This document shows positions 43,509-52,400 of a DNA stretch of 64,000 nt, in pieces. The notes below the pieces were generated by a model. That model worked only from the letters and a program-made list of their open reading frames with translations. It was not told the DNA's origin and did not search any database. Position numbers and translations under genes: made by a program. Source of the stretch: Myxococcales bacterium (lineage in GTDB: Bacteria > Myxococcota_A > Polyangia > Polyangiales > Polyangiaceae); the NCBI GenBank assembly GCA_016706225.1, contig JADJKB010000008.1:186001-250000 (forward strand), written 5' to 3'. The stretch's first letter is position 1. Each line of letters opens with the position of its first letter.

Positions 43509-45198
43509 ATGCGGCCATCCCGCGACGCCGATCCGAGTCACGCCGAGTACCTCCGGCAGCGCCCGGCGCTGTTTGGCGCGTACGAGCGGCGCTCGTTCTA
43601 TCTCGAGATGCGCGATGCCACGCGGATCGCCATCGATGTCTGCCTCCCGCGCGGGCTGGGTGGTGAGCGCATCCCGACGATTCTGCGTCAGACCCGCTAC
43701 TTTCGGCGCTTTCGCGTGGCGCCTCCGCTCAGGCCGCTGCTCGATGAGCTGACGCTCGATCCGATGAACGGCTCGATGCGCCGGCTGTTCCCTCGGGGGG
43801 CCCCGGGGGGGGGGCGGGGCCCGGGGCCGTTGGGGCGGGGGGGGGGGGGGGAAAACGGGCGGGGCGGCGCCCGGCGCCGCGACGGGGGAGCTCGTCGAGG
43901 AGAGGGGCGCGCGCGCGGCGGGGGGGCGGCGCCGGGGCGGGGCCGACGCAGGCGCGGGGGCGCCGGCGACGGCGCCCACGCGGCGCCGGGGGGGCGGGCC
44001 GGGCGGGCCGCCGCCCCGGGGCCGGCCCCCGGGCCGGCGGGGGCCCGGCGGGCGCGGGGGGGGCCACAGAGGGGGGCCCCCCCCGCCGGGGCACAAAAAG
44101 GAGAAGCGCCCCCGGGCGCAAACCCCGGGGGCGCGGGAGCCGAGGGCCCCGGGGGGGCCCGGGAGGAGAGAAGGGCCCCGCCGGGGGGGCGCGCGGGGGC
44201 GGCGCGCGGGGGCTGGGAGCCCCGGCGCGCCCGCCCCCGCCGGGGGGGGCGGGCCGCCCGCGCGGAGGGGACGGCCCGGCGGGGCCCCCCGCGGCGCTGC
44301 GCCCCCCCGCGGGGGGAAAAGGAGGGGCGGGCGGGGGGGGGCGGGCCCCGAGAACGCTCGGGAACGGAAAAGAGAGCACCCCCCCCCCCCAACCGGGGAA
44401 GGAGAAGGGGCCCCCCCTGGGGGGGGGAGCGAGGGGGGGCGGGCCGCTAAACGGAGGGGCAGGGTCACGGGGGGGGGCGGGCAGCCGAGGGCGCGGGGGG
44501 GCGGGGCGACGGGGGGCCCCCCCCCGCGCCCGCCCCCGATCCCGCCCCGGAGGGCCCGGCCGGGGCGGCCCCAAGGGCGGTGGTTGCGCCGCCGAGCGGG
44601 GGCTTGTGCCCCCCCGCGGGGGGGGGGGGGGCGGCGGACGGCGGCGCGGCACGGGGGGGCGGGGGGCGGAGGCGCCGGCCGGGGCGGGCCCCCGGCTTTG
44701 GCGGGGGCGGCCGCGGAGGGGGCGAGGGGGGAGGGGCGCGGGGACGGGCGCGCCCGGGGGGGCGCGGGGCGGGCGGGGGGCACGCCGGGGGGGGGGCGGC
44801 CGCGCGAGCGGGGGGCGGGGGGGGGCAGGCGGGGACGGCGGGGCGGGGGGGGTCTCCGCGGGGGGGGGGGGCGGGGGGGCCGCCGGCGGGCGGGGCGGGG
44901 GGGGGGGGGGCGGAGGGGGGCCGCCCGGGGACCCGCGGGCCGCCCCCGTCGAGGGGGAGGGGAGCCCCCGCGAGTGAACGCGACCTTCCTGCGTCGCGAT
45001 GCGCTGGTCGCTGCGGTCGGAGAGCGACTCGAACACGTGATCGAGCTCCTGCCCTTGGCGTTTCGTTTTGCCCGCGGCTCGCGTCTGCGCCTGTGTCTGG
45101 GCGCGGCGGACGTCGACCATTTCACGACTCCTGGCCCGGCACGCGTGACCTGGCGAATCGAGCGTGGGGGCTCGCGGCTGCTGTTGCCGGTGCTCTGA
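43509..45198 (+). CDS. CocE/NonD-type hydrolase, interior sequence corrupted
   Basis: The N-terminus (from ATG 43509; SFYLEMRDATRIAIDVCLPRG and RIPTILRQTRYFRRF) and C-terminus (GERLEHVIELLPLAFRF, SRLRLCLGAADVDHFTTPGP) are clear matches to CocE/X-Pro dipeptidyl-peptidase-family alpha/beta hydrolases, the latter being the C-terminal beta-sandwich domain. The 43791-44970 interval between them is poly-G/C sequence with no readable protein. The total length of 1690 bp (about 563 codons, not a multiple of 3) equals a normal member of the family. The gene was therefore probably intact and the base calls are wrong. The catalytic Ser region lies in the lost part. It follows panB by 7 bp. Confidence 0.7.
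43791..44970. other. About 1.2 kb low-complexity poly-G/poly-C block
   Basis: Composition changes abruptly from normal coding sequence to runs of G and C (up to 15 Gs near 43837-43851), with few A or T, and returns abruptly to normal coding sequence at about 44970. Isolated stretches resembling coding remain (for example CGCGACGGG...GAGCTCGTCGAGGAG around 43878-43903, which could be a shifted RDG.ELVEE). This pattern fits failed base calling of a difficult template rather than a biological sequence. Confidence 0.85.
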
Positions 45199-45200
45199 CT

Positions 45201-45228
45201 CGTGTTTCGCCGGAGAGGGCGAAACACG
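45201..45228. terminator. Hairpin between convergent hydrolase and sulfatase genes
   Basis: CGTGTTTCGCC-GGAGAG-GGCGAAACACG is a perfect 11-bp stem with a six-base loop, between the hydrolase stop (45198) and the sulfatase stop (45229). There is no T-tract on either side, so it may stop transcription by pausing or protect 3' ends in both directions. Confidence 0.5.
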
Positions 45229-46935
45229 TCAGGTCGGCGCCGCGACGGGCAGCGGCTCGCGCCGGGCGGGGGGCAGGTGCTCGCGCAAGTCCGCCAGGAG
45301 CTCGTCGCGCCGCGCCCGATACTCGGGCTCGCCGAAGCGATTTTCGAACTGATGAGGATCGGCGTTCAGATCGTAGAGCTCACCTTCGCTGCCGTCGAAG
45401 CGCGGGATCTCGCAGCCACGACCCCAGATCGGCCAGTACAGTGAGAACTTGCCGCCCTGGTCTCGGGTGCTCGGCAGGTAACGGGTGCACAGCTGCCCGT
45501 CCCGATAGATCGTCTCGAGGTGCATGCCCACGCGGGCAAACTGACTGTCGAACGTGGTGATCACCCGCTCGCGCTTCGAGCCGGAGGTCTGCGGCAGCGT
45601 CGCACCCTGCATCCAGTCGAGCGTGCCGAGGCCCGCTACCTCGGCGAAGGTCGGCGCCAGATCGACGTGTCCCACGGGCTCGGTGATCTCCGCGGGGGAG
45701 ATGCCCAGCGACGGCGCCGGGCGCCAGAACAGCGGGATGTGGAGCAAGGACGTGACGTGATAGGGCCCCTTGAAGAACAACCCCAAGTCCCCCTGCAGCT
45801 CGCCGTGATCCGAGGTGTAGAAGATGTCGGTGTTTTCGTCGACGCCGCTCTCGACCAAGAGGCAGAGCACTCGCTTCACGGCGTCGTCGATCAGCTCGTT
45901 CTCGACGTGGATCATCGCGTGCATCTCGCGCAGGGCGTCGTCACTCAATGCGCCCGGGCGAAATGCCGTCGGGCCGCCCTCGGGATTCGTGAAGCGACCC
46001 TGCCACCACATGCGCCAGTGGGCGGGCTTCTTGGCCAGCACACGCTCGATGTCAGCGCGCGCCGGGCGCCCCGGCGGTAGCGCCAGGTCGCGCCAGTCGA
46101 TGCGCCGCCTCACCTCCGACAGCGGCGGATCGAAGGGATGGTGCGGATCCGGGAAGCTCATCCAGCAGAACCAGCGCTGCTCGGGCGTGCGTGTACGCTC
46201 GCGCAGCCACGCCAGCGTGCGCTCCGCCACCCAGTCGGTGTGGTACAGCTCCCGCGGGATGGGATTGTGGGCCACCTCGGGCGCACCGGTGTCGCCGCCG
46301 CCCATGCCGGTCAGCACCGACGAAAACCCCGCGACCATCTCCGGGTGCTGGCGCCGAATGAAGTCCGCGTAGTGGTGGCCGCCGATGGGCCCGTGGGTGG
46401 CTAGCTCGAGATGCTCGAAGCCGTGCCAGCGGCCCGAGTGCGGACGGGCGGCCAGCTGATTCTCGGTGTAGCGCAGGGTCGGATCGAGATGCGGATCGAA
46501 GTGGGCCTTGCCGATCAGCGCGGTGCGATACCCGGCGCGCGCCAGGGCCTCGGCGACGCTGGGTGCGTCGTCCGGCAGCCGGATGCCGTTGGCCACGACG
46601 CCATGTGTGCGCGGATGCTGCCCGGTCAACATCGTGGCTCGCGACGGCATGCACACGACGTTTTGCACATGCGCTCGACGGTAGTTGATGCCGCTCCGGG
46701 CCAGAGCGTCGAGCGTCGGCGTCTTCGCGACGCGACCGCCGTTCACCCCGAGCGCGTCGTAGCGCTGTTGATCCACGGTGATGAACAACACGTTGCGACC
46801 GGTGGTCGATGCCGGCGTCGAGGCGCGCGGCGCGGGCGCCCTGCGCCCTTCCAACCGGGCTTGAGCACGCCGCAGCGCCAGCATCGCCCCCGTGACGTGC
46901 ACCAGTGCGCGCGCGCCCCGCTCGATCACGCTCAT
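45229..46935 (-). CDS. Type I sulfatase
   Basis: 568 aa. The sulfatase signature CMPSRATMLTG (active Cys about 95, CxPSR form) is the site oxidised to formylglycine. An N-terminal metal site (NVLFITVDQQRYD), a conserved GKAHFDP segment and a later DHGE (about 365-368) complete the binuclear-type calcium pocket. The family hydrolyses sulfate esters from sugars, steroids or aromatics; the substrate is undetermined. There is no secretion signal: the first 45 residues are Arg/Ala-rich. It shares a direction with frmA and the Gly-rich lipoprotein upstream. Confidence 0.88.
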   Translation of the reverse strand: MSVIERGARALVHVTGAMLALRRAQARLEGRRAPAPRASTPASTTGRNVLFITVDQQRYDALGVNGGRVAKTPTLDALARSGINYRRAHVQNVVCMPSRATMLTGQHPRTHGVVANGIRLPDDAPSVAEALARAGYRTALIGKAHFDPHLDPTLRYTENQLAARPHSGRWHGFEHLELATHGPIGGHHYADFIRRQHPEMVAGFSSVLTGMGGGDTGAPEVAHNPIPRELYHTDWVAERTLAWLRERTRTPEQRWFCWMSFPDPHHPFDPPLSEVRRRIDWRDLALPPGRPARADIERVLAKKPAHWRMWWQGRFTNPEGGPTAFRPGALSDDALREMHAMIHVENELIDDAVKRVLCLLVESGVDENTDIFYTSDHGELQGDLGLFFKGPYHVTSLLHIPLFWRPAPSLGISPAEITEPVGHVDLAPTFAEVAGLGTLDWMQGATLPQTSGSKRERVITTFDSQFARVGMHLETIYRDGQLCTRYLPSTRDQGGKFSLYWPIWGRGCEIPRFDGSEGELYDLNADPHQFENRFGEPEYRARRDELLADLREHLPPARREPLPVAAPT

Positions 46936-46992
46936 GGGCCGAGTAGCGCCGAGGCCTCGGGCTCTGTCAAGCGCGAGCGCTGTGACACGCCC

Positions 46993-48102
<1,110 letters not shown>

Positions 48103-48128
48103 GCTGTTCTCCGGAGGATTCAGGCTCG

Positions 48129-49352
48129 TTAGGGTTTGGCGGTCGCGACGGTCAGGTCGTCGACCCAGAACGACTGCGCGACGGGCGAACCGTCGCCGAT
48201 GTACGGCAGGACGGCGAACTGGTTGAAGGCGAGGGTGGGGTGGGCGTTCGTGCGCATCAAGATCTTGTCGGATTTGATCAACGTCACCCCGTCCTGAACC
48301 CAGCGGATCTTGCCGTCGGCGACTCCCTTGCCACCCACGATGGAGTTCATCGCGAAGTAGACCTCGACGAAGTGCCAGTCGCTCTTCAGGTTCGGCCCCG
48401 CCGCGTCCACGAAGGCGTTGGGGCTCGACCAGCTGCGTGAGCTGTACCAGGTGCCATTGCCGTTCGAGAAGCAGTCTCGGCCTTGGAGCTCTCCCAGGAG
48501 GCCGTTGCACGCACACACCGAGCGGTTCTCGGTGAAGGGATAGGTCGAGAAGCTGCCGCTGCAGCCGTTGAAGCTGTCGTCGTTCTTCAGGATGCAACCG
48601 AGGTCGACGTTCTTGCTGTCTTGCAACGCCAGGAGCGCCTTGCCCTGAACGACCTCCATGTAGGTCGTGAGGTAGGTGTGCGAAGGCCCGACCCACTGAT
48701 CATCCAGGTCGTTGATGAAGTGGAACATGTGCGGGTGATAGGCCTTGCCAGAGCCTTGCCAGTTCTGGCCGAACTTGAGCCAGAAGCTCGCGTAGACCGT
48801 CGGGCTGGCGGTGAGCTTGTGGCGCGCGGGTTTGCCCGCGGTGCACGTCGTCGCACCCTTGGCGAACGCACACTCGAACGAGCTGGTGCTGCCAGGCGCG
48901 TGCTCGGTCGCGCTGATCGTGCCTTTCGAACCGTCGTACCAGCCGCGCGCGGTGAAGTTTTCGTCAGCGAACTTCTCTTGAAACAGGATCGTTCCGCCGC
49001 CGGGAATGTCGGTATTCGCGCCGCCAGTGCCGCCGGTGTTGGCGCCGCCGCCTCCACTCGCGCCGCCACTTCCGCTCGCGCCGCCACTTCCGCTCGCGCC
49101 GCCACTTCCGCTCGCGCCGCCACTTCCGCTCGCGCCGCCGCTTCCGCCCGCGCCGCCGCTTCCACTCGCACCGCCGCTTCCGCTCGCGCCGCCGCTTCCG
49201 CCGGTGTTGGCGCCGCCGCTGCCTTTGCCGCCACTTCCGCCGCCGCTACTGCCGCCGCTGCCGGGCTTGCCGTCGCTTCCCCCATCGTCACCGCAGCCGC
49301 TGGCGCCAAAAGAAACCAGCAGCGCGACGAGCCCCATCGAGATGTGCCGCAT
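48129..49352 (-). CDS. Gly-rich-tethered lipoprotein with a jelly-roll-like domain
   Basis: 407 aa from ATG 49352. The signal peptide ends in a lipobox (SFGASGC). A Gly/Ser/Ala tether of about 90 residues (GGASGSGGASGSGG) leads to a beta-rich domain of about 290 residues (GGGTILFQEKFADENFTARGWYDG..., ASFWLKFGQNWQGSGK..., HFVEVYFAMNSIVGGKGVADG..., VQDGVTLIKSDKILM). The Trp/Tyr and Asp-rich pattern resembles concanavalin-like or polysaccharide-lyase jelly rolls, so glycan binding or lysis at the cell surface is plausible; catalytic residues are not identifiable. It is first in a leftward run with frmA and the sulfatase. Confidence 0.7.
   Translation of the reverse strand: MRHISMGLVALLVSFGASGCGDDGGSDGKPGSGGSSGGGSGGKGSGGANTGGSGGASGSGGASGSGGAGGSGGASGSGGASGSGGASGSGGASGSGGASGGGGANTGGTGGANTDIPGGGTILFQEKFADENFTARGWYDGSKGTISATEHAPGSTSSFECAFAKGATTCTAGKPARHKLTASPTVYASFWLKFGQNWQGSGKAYHPHMFHFINDLDDQWVGPSHTYLTTYMEVVQGKALLALQDSKNVDLGCILKNDDSFNGCSGSFSTYPFTENRSVCACNGLLGELQGRDCFSNGNGTWYSSRSWSSPNAFVDAAGPNLKSDWHFVEVYFAMNSIVGGKGVADGKIRWVQDGVTLIKSDKILMRTNAHPTLAFNQFAVLPYIGDGSPVAQSFWVDDLTVATAKP
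49051..49200 (-). repeat. 18-bp tandem repeat in the lipoprotein tether
   Basis: Repeated units of CTTCCGCTCGCGCCGCCA-like 18 bp (GGASGS on the coding strand) occur about eight times with few changes. They encode the tether after the lipobox. Unit number is likely to vary between strains. Confidence 0.8.
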
Positions 49353-49502
49353 CACAGTAAGGGACCACATCGAGGGTGAGCTCGACAAGCTCCGGCGTTT
49401 TCTGCGGCGTTCTGCCGGGACGCGCGCAGCCAGCGGGGCGCGTGCGCACCCGATCATGGTCATGGCCGCCGCGTCGAAGCTGTGCATGAATCCGCGCTCC
49501 CG

Positions 49503-50390
49503 ATGCCTCCCGAGATCCGCCGAACCGTCGCCGAGTTTCGCGCGCACTGCGACCACGTCCGCGGCCAGGGTCGCCGACTCGGGCTCGTGCCAACCATGGG
49601 TGCGCTGCACGATGGGCATCTCGCCCTCGTGCGGGAGGCCGGCCGGCGTTCGGACGAGGTAGCGGTGACGATCTTCGTCAACCCAACCCAGTTCGGGCCC
49701 AAGGAGGACTTCTCGAAGTACCCGCGCACGCTGGCCTTGGATCTCGAGAAATGCGCGTCCGCCGGCGCATCGGTGGTCTTTGCGCCGGACGTGTCCGAGA
49801 TGTACCCCGGCGGAGAAAAGACGCGCGTGCGGGTCGACTCGCTCACCGATCACCTGTGCGGGAGCTCGCGGCCCGGGCACTTCGAGGGCGTGACGACCAT
49901 CGTCGCGAAGCTCTTCGCCGTGGCGGGGCCGTGTGTCGCGGTGTTCGGGCGCAAGGACTACCAACAGCTGAAGGTAATCGAGCGCATGACCCGGGATCTG
50001 CTCCTGCCCGTGGAGATCGTCGGGCACGCTACGGTGCGGGAGCCGGACGGACTCGCGCGCTCGTCGCGCAACGCGTACCTGTCGGCTGACGATCGCCAGC
50101 GAGCGGTCGTGCTGTCGGCTTCCCTCAGCCAGGCGGTGCGGCGATTCGCGGCGGGCGAGCGCAGCGTGTCGCGGCTGCGCAAGCCGGTGGAGGAGGCCAT
50201 CGTCGCCGCGGGGCTCAGGCCGGACTACGTGACCTTGGCCGATCCAGAGCAGCTCTCTCCCATCGCGGACGATGCGCTTGCTGGTGAGCGGGCGCTGCTG
50301 GCGCTGGCGGTCTTCTGTGGCCCGGCGCGCCTGATCGACAACGTGGTGCTGGGAGAGGACCCGCCTCCGACGCCCGGGGCGTCGTCGTGA
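49503..50390 (+). CDS. panC: Pantothenate synthetase
   Basis: 295 aa from ATG 49503 (MPPEIRRTVAEFRAHC), the usual family start; a further ATG at 49482 is upstream. The nucleotide-binding PTMGALHDGHL (HxGH-like, His about 36 and 39), VTIFVNPTQFGPKEDFSKYP, the KDYQQL signature and SSRNAYLS near the end are all conserved. It condenses pantoate and beta-alanine with ATP, the last step of pantothenate synthesis started by PanB. The tmk gene begins with a GTG whose GTGA overlaps the panC stop, so expression is coupled. The start has no strong SD, and the first residues are shared with the divergent lipoprotein's upstream region. Confidence 0.94.
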   Translation: MPPEIRRTVAEFRAHCDHVRGQGRRLGLVPTMGALHDGHLALVREAGRRSDEVAVTIFVNPTQFGPKEDFSKYPRTLALDLEKCASAGASVVFAPDVSEMYPGGEKTRVRVDSLTDHLCGSSRPGHFEGVTTIVAKLFAVAGPCVAVFGRKDYQQLKVIERMTRDLLLPVEIVGHATVREPDGLARSSRNAYLSADDRQRAVVLSASLSQAVRRFAAGERSVSRLRKPVEEAIVAAGLRPDYVTLADPEQLSPIADDALAGERALLALAVFCGPARLIDNVVLGEDPPPTPGASS

Positions 50391-51037
50391 CCTTTCAGCG
50401 CGGACACTTCATCGTTCTCGAGGGTATCGATGGCGCGGGCACGACCACCCAGCTCCAGCTGCTCGGGATGGCGCTCGAAGCGCGCGGGCTGGCCGTGCAC
50501 AAGACGCGTGAACCGAGCGACGGCCCCGTGGGTAAGTTGATTCGGCAGTACCTGCGCCACGGCCTGACGCTCGAGAGCGGCGAGCCACGTCCGGTGAGCT
50601 GGGACACGATGGCGCTGCTCTTTGCGGCCGACCGAGTCGATCACGTGGCCAGCGAGATCGAGCCGGCGCTGGCCCGCGGGAGCTGGGTGCTCTCGGATCG
50701 CTACGATCTGTCGAGCCTCGCCTATCAGTCGGCGACCGCGCCGAGCGGTGACGTGGTGGCGTGGATCCGAACGCTCAACGCTCGCGCCATGCGCCCGGAC
50801 TTGACGTTGGTCCTCGATGTGCCACCGGAGCTCGCCGAGGGTCGACGGGGCGCGCGCGGAGGGGCCGAAGAGCTGTACGAAAAGGCCGAGCTACAGCGGC
50901 GCTTGGCGCAGGTCTACGCCGGGGCAGCGGAGCTGATTCCGGGCGATCGGATCGTGAACGTCTCCGGCGAGGGAACGCGCGAAGAGGTTGCGGCACGAGT
51001 GCTCGGCGCAATCGACACGGCGTTCGGCTGCCCATGA
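50387..51037 (+). CDS. tmk: Thymidylate kinase with a Thr in place of the P-loop Lys
   Basis: 216 aa from GTG 50387, overlapping the panC stop by 4 bp. The family order is intact: P-loop FIVLEGIDGAGTTTQ (about 8-22), TREPSDGPVGKLIR, DRYDLSSLAYQ, LTLVLDVPPELAEGRRG, and the C-terminal alpha helix. It phosphorylates dTMP to dTDP. The Walker A lysine (GxDGxGKT/ST) is Thr here (about residue 19), giving GAGTTTQ. I recall this variant from other myxobacterial Tmk proteins, but cannot check it here. All other catalytic features are normal, so the enzyme is probably active using another residue. Confidence 0.88.
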   Translation: MTFQRGHFIVLEGIDGAGTTTQLQLLGMALEARGLAVHKTREPSDGPVGKLIRQYLRHGLTLESGEPRPVSWDTMALLFAADRVDHVASEIEPALARGSWVLSDRYDLSSLAYQSATAPSGDVVAWIRTLNARAMRPDLTLVLDVPPELAEGRRGARGGAEELYEKAELQRRLAQVYAGAAELIPGDRIVNVSGEGTREEVAARVLGAIDTAFGCP

Positions 51038-51047
51038 TGCGAGCGGG

Positions 51048-51812
51048 TCAGTCGCACGCCCAGCAGATGAACTCGTTCTCGCCGTTGAACGGGTAACTCT
51101 CGGCGCAGCCGGCGTTGTGAAAAAGCTTCGTTCCCTTCGGGTCCGTCTCCGTGACGTGGACCGTGGTCGGCGCGAAGCTCTTGCAGTACGTGAGCTCCCC
51201 GACGGTGCAGCCGCTGGAGCACGCCGGGTCGGTCTTCCAGTCCGTGCCTGGCACCTTCTGGACGTTGACCTTGCCACACCAGGTCGCAAAGCGTCCCACC
51301 TCCTTGCAGCTAGCTGGGTTCACGCAACCACAGGAGGGTGCGCCACCCGAGCCGCCGGCTCCACCGGTCGCGCCGCCCGCACCGCCTGTTCCACCGGTTG
51401 CGCCACCCGAGCCGCCGGCTCCACCAGTTGCGCCGCCCGCACCACCGGTTCCGCCAGTTGCGCCGCCCGCACCACCTGTTCCGCCAGTCGCGCCGCCCGC
51501 ACCGCCTGTTCCACCGGTTGCGCCACCCGAGCCGCCGGCTCCACCGGTTGCGCCGCCCGCACCACCTGTTCCGCCGGTTGCGCCGCCCGAACCACCGCTG
51601 CCGCTCACGCCGCCGCCGCTGCTAGTGCCACCCGGGCCCGCGTCGCCTCCCGGTACGACACAGCGGTTGCTCGTGACGTCACACACGTAGCCTGAAGCGC
51701 AGGGGCAGGCCTTGCCCTCGACATCGACACCGTCCACGGTGCAGCCGGCCACCCAGACCGCAAGCAGCCATCCTGCACCCGTCAGCGCCCGCACCCCGGG
51801 ATTGTCACTCAC
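51048..51812 (-). CDS. Gly/Ala-rich-tethered Cys-rich lipoprotein
   Basis: 254 aa from GTG 51812; GTG 51830 is also in frame, but 51812 gives a cleaner signal peptide (RALTGAGWLLAVWVAGC, lipobox VAGC). The N-terminal mature part has paired cysteines (CTVDG...CPCASGYVCDVTSNRCVV), like small EGF-type repeats. A tether of about 85 residues (GGAGGATGGTGG) precedes a C-terminal domain with eight cysteines (CGCVNPASCKEVGRF..., CSSGCTVGELTYCKSFAP..., NGENEFICWACD). Disulfide-rich surface display is likely; the function is unknown. It lies next to the degraded region and the kinase repeat. Confidence 0.65.
   Translation of the reverse strand: MSDNPGVRALTGAGWLLAVWVAGCTVDGVDVEGKACPCASGYVCDVTSNRCVVPGGDAGPGGTSSGGGVSGSGGSGGATGGTGGAGGATGGAGGSGGATGGTGGAGGATGGTGGAGGATGGTGGAGGATGGAGGSGGATGGTGGAGGATGGAGGSGGAPSCGCVNPASCKEVGRFATWCGKVNVQKVPGTDWKTDPACSSGCTVGELTYCKSFAPTTVHVTETDPKGTKLFHNAGCAESYPFNGENEFICWACD
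51340..51600 (-). repeat. 30-bp-phased tandem repeat in the lipoprotein tether
   Basis: Units of about 30 bp (encoding GGAGGATGGT on the coding strand) recur about nine times, some in a higher-order 60-bp pattern with near-identical copies (for example the block starting near 51339 and the one starting near 51399). Slippage-prone. Confidence 0.75.
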
Positions 51813-51894
51813 GTCGGCCTCGGACGCCACCGTCGAAGGAAAATCGCTGACTCTCCCTCATCCCGTCACCCTGCGCAGTGCGGCCTCGAAGCGG

Positions 51895-52258
51895 GCATGC
51901 CTGGCGAGCAGTTGAGTCGCCTCGGTCTCACTTGCTCCGCCCTTGCCACGCACGCGCCCCGTTTGGGGGACAGGGCTCGGGGATCCGCAGTGGGTTTCGG
52001 ATCTCCGGGACCAGCTCGAAGCGCTCGTTCTCGAGCGGCTCGGGCTGAAAATACGGCGGGCGCCCTCCGATTTCGATCTCGGCGCGGGCACTGCCTGGTT
52101 GACTCGCGGTGAACCGGATGGGGATGTCGCAGGGCGATCACCTGGCGCGTGGCAGCGAGCACCTCCGCGTCATCGGGGTAGGCGCGCAAGAACTCGAGCA
52201 GCTGGCAGAGTTCGGGCAACGCGCCGTTCGGCGCTCGAGTCTCACAGCTGGCGTCCAT
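51895..52258 (-). pseudogene. Possible degraded gene remnant between the lipoprotein and kinase genes
   Basis: In a stretch without an intact gene (51831-52400) two readable pieces occur in different minus frames. One is an N-terminal-like fragment (ELCQLLEFLRAYPDDAEVL, from ATG 52258) ending near 52135. The other starts near 52138 and reads CDIPIRFTASQPGSARAEIEI...PYFQPEPLENERFELVPEI to a stop near 51951. Both look protein-like but are joined only by a frame change with no start. I suspect a decayed or frameshifted gene; chance open frames cannot be excluded. The 63-bp repeat lies next to it. Confidence 0.25.
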
Positions 52259-52320
52259 TCACCGCGAGCTCGGGCAGTAGCCGCTTCTTCTCTCGCCGCG
52301 CGCGAGGCCGAAGTCGGGGT

Positions 52321-52383
52321 TTGGGGCGCAGCCCCAACGTAAAGGTCCTAGAACACGAGCAGCGCAAGCTGATCGGTGTTCTA
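52321..52383 (-). repeat. 63-bp repeat, left copy (inverted relative to the copy at 56317)
   Basis: Begins with a perfect hairpin TTGGGGC-GCA-GCCCCAA, then CGTAA, then CCTAGAACAC...GTGTTCTA. It is identical at 60 of 63 positions to the reverse complement of 56317-56379; the differences are at the three bases after CGTAA. It sits 17 bp beyond the kinase stop codon (52401). The flanking GGCCGAAG...CGGGG also weakly matches outside the other copy. Confidence 0.85.
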
Positions 52384-52400
52384 GGCTCGGGGGCATTGGC

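Noticed and set aside
43837..43851. A G-quadruplex or Z-DNA regulatory element in the G runs
   Set aside because: The whole block disrupts an otherwise normal gene and looks like failed base calls, so the structure is not trustworthy.
43308..45227. Long Pro/Gly/Arg-rich frames across 43.3-45.2 kb on both strands
   Set aside because: They arise from the poly-G/C block and do not encode real proteins.
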